NCBI GenBank assembly: GCA_029261065.1
Contig: JAJDCB010000009.1
Coordinates: forward strand, 1 to 33,624
Source: Candidatus Omnitrophota bacterium
GTDB lineage: Bacteria > Omnitrophota > Gorgyraeia > Zapsychrales > Zapsychraceae
Length of the DNA: 33,624 nt
Direction: 5' to 3'
The notes beneath the pieces are model-generated. The model was not told where the DNA came from, did not search any database, and saw only the letters and a list, made by a program, of their open reading frames with translations. The position numbers and the translations under genes are program-made. Each line of letters starts with the position of its first letter. Within the stretch, counting starts at the first letter, position 1. Shown here piece after piece: positions 27,371 through 33,624 of this stretch.

Positions 27371-28105
27371 CTACTTTCGTTTAAGGATTTTCTCAACAAC
27401 AGCCAAATCTTCTTTTGTATCAACTCCAACAGTATCTACCGCTGTTATAACAGTTTTAATTTGATAACCTTCCTCCAATACGCGTAACTGTTCTAGCTGT
27501 TCACTATTCTCTAATAAAGAATTTGGCCATGCCTTAAAATCTAATAAAAAATCTTTTGTATAAGCATAGATACCTAAATGTTTATAATATTTCATCTCTT
27601 CAAAACTTTTGTTATCTCTATTAAAAGGAATAGGACTACGTGAAAAATATAACGCATAGTGTTGAGAATTGATGACAACTTTAACGATATTTGGATTATT
27701 AACATCCTCTAGCCTTTCTATTCTTTTTATCACAGTAGCCATAGAACATTTTTTATCTTGGAGTAACGCATTAGCTAAATCATCGATCAAAGAAGGGTGA
27801 ATAAGAGGTTCATCTCCTTGAATATTAACAACGATATCGGCATCGATATTGGCAATAACGTGAGCGATACGGTCTGAACCAGAAGCTAGCTCAGGTGGAG
27901 TCATTGTTGTTTGTGCGCCAAAGGCCTTCACCACATCATACACACGGATATCATCACAGGCGACGATTAACTCATCAAGCAATTGACTTCTACTCGCCCG
28001 CTCCCAGACATGTTCAATCATCGGCTTACCGGCAATAGGTGCTAACACTTTACCTTCAAAACGGGTTGAAGCATATCTTGCGGGGATTACGCCAACAACT
28101 TTCAT
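27371..28105 (-). CDS. kdsB: CMP-KDO synthetase (3-deoxy-manno-octulosonate cytidylyltransferase)
   Basis: KdsB activates KDO with CTP to CMP-KDO, the donor for KDO transferase. The 244-residue protein starts VVGVIPARYASTRFEGKVL (3-21), the nucleotide-binding Arg/Lys pattern. It also has GKPMIEHVWERA, VVNIQGDEPLIHP (92-104), ATVIKRI, YFSRSPIPFNRD and YKHLGIYAYTKDFL, and the C-terminal VDTVGVDTKEDL. GAAGGGAG precedes the ATG. With kdsA, kdsD and kdsC immediately downstream, the whole route from ribulose 5-phosphate to CMP-KDO is encoded in one run of genes. KDO transferase (waaA) is not in the window. Confidence 0.97.
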   Translation of the reverse strand: MKVVGVIPARYASTRFEGKVLAPIAGKPMIEHVWERASRSQLLDELIVACDDIRVYDVVKAFGAQTTMTPPELASGSDRIAHVIANIDADIVVNIQGDEPLIHPSLIDDLANALLQDKKCSMATVIKRIERLEDVNNPNIVKVVINSQHYALYFSRSPIPFNRDNKSFEEMKYYKHLGIYAYTKDFLLDFKAWPNSLLENSEQLEQLRVLEEGYQIKTVITAVDTVGVDTKEDLAVVEKILKRK

Positions 28106-28146
28106 TTTTGAAACTCCCTTCTCTAATATTAAAACCTAAAATAAAA

Positions 28147-29172
28147 TTATAATTTGATATCTTTTAGATCATCAATTGTTATGGCAACAGCGCCCATTTG
28201 TCCTACGACAATGCCAGCTGCATAATTGGCTAAATCAGCCGCTTGAAATTTATCAGCCCCAACAGCCAAACTTAATGTAAAAACAGAAATAACGGTATCA
28301 CCAGCACCCGTAACATCATAAACATCTTTAGCGCGCGTGTGAATATGTTTAGGCTTTTTACCCTTTTCAAACAAACACATCCCCTCTTCACCTAAGGTAA
28401 TCAATAAGGACTCAAGCTTTAAATACTTTAATAATCTGCCTCCCGCCTCAACGACGCTATCAAATGATTCAAGTTTATCTGTTGTTAACGATAAACTTTC
28501 TTTTGACTTCTGAGTAATTTTAATATTACGTATCGCATTTTCAGCTTCTTTTTTGTTAGGCGTAATCGTTGTGACTCCTCGATAATAATTAAAATGATCA
28601 TCCTTTGGATCCACGCTAATAATTTTTTTGTTTTCTTGGGCCAATGCACAAAGAGCTGTGACCAAATCAGGGGTTACAACACCTTTTCCATAATCTGAAA
28701 TAATGACCCCATCAAGAGTTTTTATGTGCTTTTTGATAAAATTTAAAATCTTTTGGGTTAATTTGGCATCAATGGTTGTATCTAATTTTTCTCGATCTAA
28801 CCTTAAGACTTGTTGATGTTGGGCCACTATTCGTGTTTTAACAATCGTTGGAATACTTTTATCAACAAAAACACCATCACCATTAATGCCTTGATTGTCC
28901 AGTTCCTTAAGAAAAAGATTTCCCTCTAGGTCATTTCCGATGCGACCAATAAGTAAAACTTTTGCACCCAAAGAACTAAGATTGGCTCCAACATTAGCTG
29001 CCCCTCCAGGAGCATAGGTGGGCTCGCCTTGTTGATGAACAACAGGAACCGGGGCTTCGGGGGAAATACGAGACACTTGCCCTCTTATATGTTGATCAAG
29101 GATTAGATCCCCAACCACCAATATTTTCTTATTGGCAAATTCTTTAATAATATCGCTATAAGATTTTTTCAT
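28147..29172 (-). CDS. hldA: D-glycero-beta-D-manno-heptose 7-phosphate kinase
   Basis: This PfkB-family kinase makes heptose 1,7-bisphosphate on the way to ADP-heptose. From the ATG at 29172 it has 341 residues. It shows the HldE/RfaE N-terminal block VVGDLILDQHIRGQVSRISP (19-38), YAPGGAANVGANLSSLGA (53-70), ISDYGKG, the substrate loop TPNKKEA and the catalytic VTGAGDT (287-293, Asp292). It stops after the kinase domain: the nucleotidyltransferase half found in bifunctional HldE is absent, so it is the HldA (RfaE1) type. An upstream TTG (29181) would add three residues. The gene is first after the promoter at 29249-29277. gmhA, gmhB and hldC are not seen here. Confidence 0.95.
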   Translation of the reverse strand: MKKSYSDIIKEFANKKILVVGDLILDQHIRGQVSRISPEAPVPVVHQQGEPTYAPGGAANVGANLSSLGAKVLLIGRIGNDLEGNLFLKELDNQGINGDGVFVDKSIPTIVKTRIVAQHQQVLRLDREKLDTTIDAKLTQKILNFIKKHIKTLDGVIISDYGKGVVTPDLVTALCALAQENKKIISVDPKDDHFNYYRGVTTITPNKKEAENAIRNIKITQKSKESLSLTTDKLESFDSVVEAGGRLLKYLKLESLLITLGEEGMCLFEKGKKPKHIHTRAKDVYDVTGAGDTVISVFTLSLAVGADKFQAADLANYAAGIVVGQMGAVAITIDDLKDIKL

Positions 29173-29248
29173 TTGATTCAACTTCTAAGTTTAAGTGTAT
29201 TAACATTTTAGAGTGAAAACAGCCTTTTTCTATAAAACAAAAGAGATG

Positions 29249-29277
29249 ATTTTATCATAGTTTAAATATTGCGTCAA
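29249..29277 (-). promoter_or_regulatory. Sigma70-type promoter for the heptose/KDO/Lpt operon
   Basis: On the minus strand TTGACG (29272-29277) is spaced 17 bases from TAAAAT (29249-29254), which has the extended -10 element TG one base upstream. The promoter overlaps the stop codon of the upstream glycosyltransferase gene. Start of transcription near 29242 would leave about 70 bases before the hldA ATG. Confidence 0.7.
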
Positions 29278-30292
29278 CTGCTTCAAAAACCTGTTGAGGC
29301 TGAATAAGTTCCAAGTATTTAGGGTCTACAGGCTCTGCTTTTTTAAAAGAAACCTCCATATTCGGCTCAATACTGACAACTTTAGAGCCCCTGGAAAGAG
29401 GTCGCCAGCGTTCAAAATTGATACCTGGTTGATTACGAGTAAAAATGGCCACAACGGGAATATTGACACCAGAAGCCAAATGGACTGGCCCAGAATCACT
29501 GGAGATAAGCATTTTGCAATTTTTCAGTAAACAAGCAAATTGGCCTATTGTTGTCGAGCCTGAAAGATCAATAAATGGTGTTTTGGTGAGCAACTTTATT
29601 TCTTCAATTGTCTTTTTTAGATTCTTATCACCCACCATCAAAAAATGAACCTTTCTTTCCTGATAGATCATATCCATTAATTTTGCAAAATGTTTAGCTG
29701 GCCACACCTTTGAAGGATCACTAGCACCTGCATGTAGAGCAACAATAGGAATATTATCATTTAATTGGTATTCCTTAAATTTATCTTTAACCCACCTCTG
29801 GGCATCAGGTTGGATGGGAACACATGGATTAATTTTTTCTACTTGCATTCCTAAATGTGTAAGAACATCCAAACAATACCGCGCCTCATGCTTATCCCCT
29901 ATATGACGCTCATCTTTAATGGGGCGATTTAACAAAAATCCAAACTTATCATTTCGATAACCCATACGCTCTGGAATTCCTGCCAAGAAACATAACGCAT
30001 TTATGCGCTTCTTTGTATGATAGACAATTGCTAAATCAAATTTTTTCTTTTTTAACTCTCCAACCAATTTAAAAAAGCCCAAACCTCCTTTATGCTCTCC
30101 CAATCTATCATCAACAATAATATGATCGACATAAGGATTTCCTTTAACTAAATCTTTCGTGGATGGTGCAATAAGTACTGAAATCTTAGCCTGCGGAAAA
30201 AACTCTTTAAGAGGTTTGAAAACGGGTGTCGTTAATACAACATCCCCCATGCGATCTGTTCGTATAACAAGAATATTTTTATAATCTTTCAT
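29255..30292 (-). CDS. Glycosyltransferase family 9 (heptosyltransferase-like)
   Basis: The 345-residue protein is a GT9 enzyme of the ADP-heptose:LPS heptosyltransferase family. It begins KDYKNILVIRTDRMGDVVL with the RxDxxGDVVLTTPVFKPL motif. It also has LAGIPERMGYRNDKFGF, VALHAGASDPSKVWPAKHFAKL (in the middle) and the donor-site ISSDSGPVHLASGVNIPVV. Unlike its neighbours it has no cysteine cluster near the C-terminus. The frame is open further upstream into the previous gene, but MKDYKNILVI at 30292 matches the family start, 4 bases after the upstream stop. An ATG at 30313 with a GAAGAG upstream is an alternative. It presumably adds a sugar to LPS core at the cytoplasmic face of the inner membrane. 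Its exact acceptor is unknown, and the 3' end holds the hldA promoter. Confidence 0.85.
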   Translation of the reverse strand: MKDYKNILVIRTDRMGDVVLTTPVFKPLKEFFPQAKISVLIAPSTKDLVKGNPYVDHIIVDDRLGEHKGGLGFFKLVGELKKKKFDLAIVYHTKKRINALCFLAGIPERMGYRNDKFGFLLNRPIKDERHIGDKHEARYCLDVLTHLGMQVEKINPCVPIQPDAQRWVKDKFKEYQLNDNIPIVALHAGASDPSKVWPAKHFAKLMDMIYQERKVHFLMVGDKNLKKTIEEIKLLTKTPFIDLSGSTTIGQFACLLKNCKMLISSDSGPVHLASGVNIPVVAIFTRNQPGINFERWRPLSRGSKVVSIEPNMEVSFKKAEPVDPKYLELIQPQQVFEAVDAIFKL

Positions 30293-30296
30293 GATA

Positions 30297-31268
30297 TTAT
30301 TTGAGGATAACATTTTGCTCTTCAATTTGAATCGCTTGAATAACGGTTTCGTAGCTAAGCGTTTCCATACATGTATGCTTAAGTTGCTTGGATGGATCCT
30401 CACATGAACGGCATACTTCTTTAGATTTAAGAAATATGGCATTATCACTCCAAGGCCCATATTTTTTAGGATCACTTTTTGAGAAAAGAGCGACGACAGG
30501 CTTATTTAAGTAACTCGCCAAATGCATAGGCGAACTATCATTAACAATAGCCAAAAAACATCTATCGATCGCACAAGCCAATTGAATCAAATTCGTTTTT
30601 CCACAAATATTTATAGCCTCATTCTGTTTCATTTTTTTCTTTATTCGTTCAGCCACACTTTGATCGTGATTATCACCAACAAAAACAACCTTAAAACCAA
30701 AATGAGAAATAAAATGATCGCTTAACTTAGCAAACCCATCTTCCGTCCATCTTTTAATTTGATCAGCAGCTCCTGGGGCCATGACAACAATATCACTTGT
30801 GCTGGTTCGACTTTCTTTTAATAAATTATCAATAAGATGCTGATCCTCATCCGAAAAATATAACGCCTTTTTATCCGCAACATCATCACTAAAGGGATGA
30901 ACCAAACGCAAACGATTGAGATGTTTTTCTTTCATATGCGTAAATGGCGCCTTTCGGCTTAACAATGAAACTCTTTTCTTGGCCCCAATAAGTAAAGGAA
31001 TGGCTGTGTTGCGCAAATCGATAACTAAATCAAACTTTTCTTTTCGTAATTCAGAAATCCATTTTAATGTTTCTTTAGTGGATTGCTGTTTGTCAAAAAT
31101 ATAAAGAGAATCAAAATGAGGGTTTTGATGCAACAGAGTTTCTGCCTTCGGTCCAACAACAACAGATATATTAGCTTGCGGATAATCTCTCTTTAAAATA
31201 TCCAGTACGGGAAACGTTAAAACAACATCTCCGATATTTGACAATGTAATAACTAATATTTTTTTCAT
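30297..31268 (-). CDS. Glycosyltransferase family 9 (heptosyltransferase-like) with C-terminal cysteines
   Basis: This 323-residue GT9 protein starts MKKILVITLSNIGDVVLTFP, the family N-terminus. It contains FDLVIDLRNTAIPLLIG, VVMAPGAADQIKRW and the donor-binding IVNDSSPMHLASYLNKPVVALF. Near the end it has a cysteine set CRSCEDPSKQLKHTCME, similar to the tail of heptosyltransferase I/II enzymes. It overlaps the preceding waaF-like gene by 4 bases (ATGA), a sign of tight coupling. It probably acts in LPS core assembly, but whether it adds heptose or another sugar, and at which position, cannot be told from sequence. Confidence 0.87.
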   Translation of the reverse strand: MKKILVITLSNIGDVVLTFPVLDILKRDYPQANISVVVGPKAETLLHQNPHFDSLYIFDKQQSTKETLKWISELRKEKFDLVIDLRNTAIPLLIGAKKRVSLLSRKAPFTHMKEKHLNRLRLVHPFSDDVADKKALYFSDEDQHLIDNLLKESRTSTSDIVVMAPGAADQIKRWTEDGFAKLSDHFISHFGFKVVFVGDNHDQSVAERIKKKMKQNEAINICGKTNLIQLACAIDRCFLAIVNDSSPMHLASYLNKPVVALFSKSDPKKYGPWSDNAIFLKSKEVCRSCEDPSKQLKHTCMETLSYETVIQAIQIEEQNVILK

Positions 31269-32284
31269 ATAGCGTACTGTCTCACAGCTTCTAAAACATG
31301 ATTAACATTCACAGCTTGCATACAAATGTTGTCGGGACAATCTAAATAATAACAAGCATTTTGATTACACCCTACATCTTCTTGCAATACTATTGTCTCG
31401 CCTAAACCGCGCGGTCCTGTAATTTCTGGCCGAGTCGGACCAAAAATCGCAATGGTCTTCGTCCCCACACTACTAGCCACATGCAAAGGACCCGAATCAG
31501 CAGAAATAACGAGTACGGCTCTTCTCATTAACGCCATAAGTTCTTTAAGCGAAGTTTTACCAGCAAGTAATATGGGCTTCTTGGATAAATTTTTTATAAT
31601 ACTTTCTAAAAGAGGAATATCTTTTTTAGCTCCTGTTAGCACAATGGAATGTGTCGTTTGTTGTTGCAACGATATAATGAGTTCTTCAAAGTTTGACTCA
31701 GACCAACGTTTTAAGTCCCAATTTCCTCCAGGATTAATGATGATTATATTATCATTTGGCGAAAGGCCCAAATCAGATAAAATAACATCCACATCTTTAG
31801 AGGCATGTTGATCTACATTTAAAGACGTTCTTCGCTCCGTAACGGAAACTCCAAAATCTTCGATAACTTGTAAATAATAATCACTTCTATGACAGATCTC
31901 TTTGCACTTTTTAACCCTCTGCGTTAAAAATCGCCCTCGCCCTTTCTCATCATAGCCTATACGTTGCGGAATCCCAGCCAGATAAACTAGCAAGGCCTTT
32001 GTCAACGATCGATGCAACAAAAATGCAATGTCAAAACCCTTACTTTTAAGTTCACGTATTAATTTCCATTTGGCAAACGGACTTAAGTGCTGGCCTTTTT
32101 CATCATAAATAATAATCTCATCAATACCAGCAATACTTTCACAGACATCGCGAACCCTTGGAGGAACAAGACAACTAATAGTAGCCTCTGGATAATTTTC
32201 TTTGAGGGCTTTAAAAAGGGGGGAAGAAAAAATCACATCCCCTACCCAGTTGACATTCACGACTAATATCTTTTTAAATGCCAT
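31265..32284 (-). CDS. waaF: ADP-heptose:LPS heptosyltransferase II-like
   Basis: The 339-residue GT9 protein is the closest of the group to WaaF (heptosyltransferase II). It starts with KKILVVNVNWVGDVIFSSP and has FLLHRSLTKALLVYLAGIP, then IGYDEKGRGRFLT. The acceptor and donor motifs INPGGNWDLKRW and VISADSGPLHVASSVGTKTIAIFGPT follow. The C-terminus has a four-cysteine set CNQNACYYLDCPDNICMQAV like that of many WaaF proteins. WaaF adds the second heptose to the inner core. It lies 2 bases after the GT4 gene, and its stop overlaps the next gene by 4 bases. The choice of WaaF over WaaC is moderate; the family itself is certain. Confidence 0.82.
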   Translation of the reverse strand: MAFKKILVVNVNWVGDVIFSSPLFKALKENYPEATISCLVPPRVRDVCESIAGIDEIIIYDEKGQHLSPFAKWKLIRELKSKGFDIAFLLHRSLTKALLVYLAGIPQRIGYDEKGRGRFLTQRVKKCKEICHRSDYYLQVIEDFGVSVTERRTSLNVDQHASKDVDVILSDLGLSPNDNIIIINPGGNWDLKRWSESNFEELIISLQQQTTHSIVLTGAKKDIPLLESIIKNLSKKPILLAGKTSLKELMALMRRAVLVISADSGPLHVASSVGTKTIAIFGPTRPEITGPRGLGETIVLQEDVGCNQNACYYLDCPDNICMQAVNVNHVLEAVRQYAI

Positions 32285-32286
32285 AA

Positions 32287-33381
32287 TTAAACCATATCAC
32301 GATAAACCCGTAACGTTTCATCGACCATAATCTTTAAAGAATGTTTCTGTTGAATAAAATTATGCGCTTGCTGCCCCATTTTTTTACGTTTATCTTTATC
32401 TTGTATTAACGCTATTAAAGCATCAGCTAAAGCTAACACATTACCTCTTTCCACAAGAGAACCTGAGACACCATCTTCAATCAAACTTGGCAGGCCACCC
32501 ACACGGGAAGCAACAACCGGCAAACCTGCGGATTGAGCCTCCATGACAGAAAGCCCCAACCCCTCCTCTCTGGAAGGCATCACAAAGATATCAAACATGG
32601 TTAAAAATTCATACGTTTTGTTGATGACAGAAATAAATTGAATATTTCTTTCCACATTTAATTTTTTAACTTGTTCCTTTAAAGCACCCTCCATTTTTCC
32701 TTCGCCAACAATCATCAATATTATCTCAGGATATTTTTGAACAACCCTCGGTATCGATTCAATAAGAATATCTTGCCCCTTCACATCAGATAAACGCGCT
32801 ATGATACCAATGACAACATCATCTTTTTTAATATTATATATCTGTCTATTTTTTAATCGCCGGTTACCATCAATAAGAGGAAAGGCAGCTAAATCAATAC
32901 CACTACTGACAAGCACGACCCTTTTAAGGGGAATAAAAAAATCATCAATAAGATGTGCCTTCACCGCATCACTTATCGCTATTACTTTATCTCCCCAACA
33001 AGGAAACATTCTTCGAGATAACCTTCTCTTAAAATAACCATGACATGTACCCACATAAGGTTTCTTACATAATCGAGAAACAATTCTAGATAACACCTGT
33101 GTTACTCGCGTATGGGCATGTAAAATATCTATGTGATGATCCTTGATGATTGTCTTAACCTTAGGAATGGCTAAATAGATTTTTGGGCTTAATTCGGATT
33201 TTGTCTTAATCGCTAACTCAAAGACATGCACTCCCAAAGATTCAAAGGAAGCCTTCATATTTCCACCACTACTGACAATAAAAACCTTATGACCAGATGC
33301 CACAAGCCCTTTCGATAGTGTCAATAAATAGCTTGTTATGCCACCAGCATTTATGTGAGTTGTTAGAAATAAGATGTTCAT
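32287..33381 (-). CDS. Glycosyltransferase family 4
   Basis: This 364-residue protein is a GT-B, retaining GT4 enzyme. The N-terminal acceptor domain has LFLTTHINAGGITSYLLTLS (4-23) and IDILHAHTRV (84-93). The C-terminal donor domain has IIARLSDVKGQDILIESI (193-210), IVGEGKMEGALKEQ and the E-x7-E pair Glu273/Glu281 in REEGLGLSVMEAQSAGLPVV. The donor sugar and acceptor are unknown; the gene lies between GT9 heptosyltransferases, so an LPS core or related surface glycan role is likely. The ATG overlaps the preceding stop by 4 bases (ATGA), and its own stop is 2 bases before the WaaF-like gene. No membrane segment is evident; the enzyme is probably peripheral to the inner membrane. Confidence 0.9.
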   Translation of the reverse strand: MNILFLTTHINAGGITSYLLTLSKGLVASGHKVFIVSSGGNMKASFESLGVHVFELAIKTKSELSPKIYLAIPKVKTIIKDHHIDILHAHTRVTQVLSRIVSRLCKKPYVGTCHGYFKRRLSRRMFPCWGDKVIAISDAVKAHLIDDFFIPLKRVVLVSSGIDLAAFPLIDGNRRLKNRQIYNIKKDDVVIGIIARLSDVKGQDILIESIPRVVQKYPEIILMIVGEGKMEGALKEQVKKLNVERNIQFISVINKTYEFLTMFDIFVMPSREEGLGLSVMEAQSAGLPVVASRVGGLPSLIEDGVSGSLVERGNVLALADALIALIQDKDKRKKMGQQAHNFIQQKHSLKIMVDETLRVYRDMV

Positions 33382-33624
33382 ACCTTAATTTCACCTATTA
33401 TTTCTGTCGTCAACTGTGAAACCTCTTCCGGAAAAAGTTCTTTCATACAAATATGCGTACCAATTTTGCAAGTTTGACTATAACAAGGGGCACATTTAAC
33501 ATCACGTTCTAAAACATTTATATTTTTTCCAGGAGGTAAATGCCGTTTTGATGATGTTGGACCAAATAGAGCAATAGCAGGTGTCCCAACAGCTGCAGCT
33601 AAATGAAGCGGTGCTGAATCTGGC
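33378..33624 (-). CDS. Glycosyltransferase family 9, C-terminal end (cut by window edge)
   Basis: Only the last 81 codons are in the window. Their translation begins PDSAPLHLAAAVGTPAIALF, the GT9 donor-binding segment, followed by GPTSSKRHLPPGKNINVLER. A cysteine set follows, CAPCYSQTCKIGTHICMKEL, and the protein ends GEIKV. It is thus another heptosyltransferase-type gene, the fourth GT9 copy in this cluster, and it carries the same C-terminal cysteine layout as its WaaF-like neighbour. The TGA stop overlaps the GT4 start by 4 bases. The N-terminal half and true start are beyond the window, so completeness cannot be judged. Confidence 0.85.
   Translation of the reverse strand, partial: PDSAPLHLAAAVGTPAIALFGPTSSKRHLPPGKNINVLERDVKCAPCYSQTCKIGTHICMKELFPEEVSQLTTEIIGEIKV

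Overview
The window is a densely packed chromosomal block of an AT-rich, Gram-negative-type (diderm) bacterium. Every recognisable gene lies on the minus strand, so transcription runs from the right end to the left. A complete KDO set (kdsB, kdsA, kdsD, kdsC), a heptose kinase, several heptosyltransferase-type enzymes and LPS transport genes (lptB and an LptC/LptA-like protein) indicate an LPS outer membrane. SpoIID and DUF2905 next to ruvB/queA, a stand-alone CpaF-type ATPase, and compact variants of ProRS and trigger factor argue against a typical proteobacterium. My best guess is an uncultured lineage such as Omnitrophota. That is inference from gene content and order, not a phylogenetic result.

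Right to left in transcription order: (1) 33624-29255 holds glycosyltransferases: the end of one GT9 enzyme, a GT4 enzyme, then three GT9 (ADP-heptose:LPS heptosyltransferase type) genes, mostly overlapping or separated by a few bases. (2) A good sigma70-type promoter overlapping the end of the last GT9 gene (29249-29277) precedes hldA/rfaE1, kdsB, kdsA, kdsD, kdsC, lptCA and lptB. With no clear terminator this run continues into tig, clpP, a class V aminotransferase, serA and purA. (3) The longest gene-free stretch (17558-17841) holds a 21-bp perfect palindrome and a strong promoter. It drives a short unit of an OmpA/MotB-like lipoprotein and a small membrane-anchored coiled-coil protein, closed by the one clear intrinsic terminator (16453-16483). 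(4) The remaining genes run uppS, cdsA, dxr, rseP, cpaF, proS, rimP, nusA, infB, trpS, scpA, ruvB, DUF2905, spoIID, queA and the start of tgt. They cover undecaprenyl and phospholipid precursors, site-2 proteolysis, translation factors, chromosome condensation, recombination and queuosine tRNA modification.

Together the genes make and export the lipid A/inner-core part of LPS, supply isoprenoid and CDP-diacylglycerol precursors for the envelope, and provide core translation and proteostasis. No CRISPR array, insertion sequence, tRNA/rRNA gene, phage gene or defence system was seen. I found no wholly new system. The oddities are domain-level changes in housekeeping proteins: ProRS without its editing insertion, trigger factor without its PPIase domain, an LptC+LptA fusion and a TrpRS with an Fe-S-type cysteine set. 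The other oddities are an orphan secretion ATPase inside an envelope/translation operon and the regulatory intergenic region at 17.6-17.8 kb.
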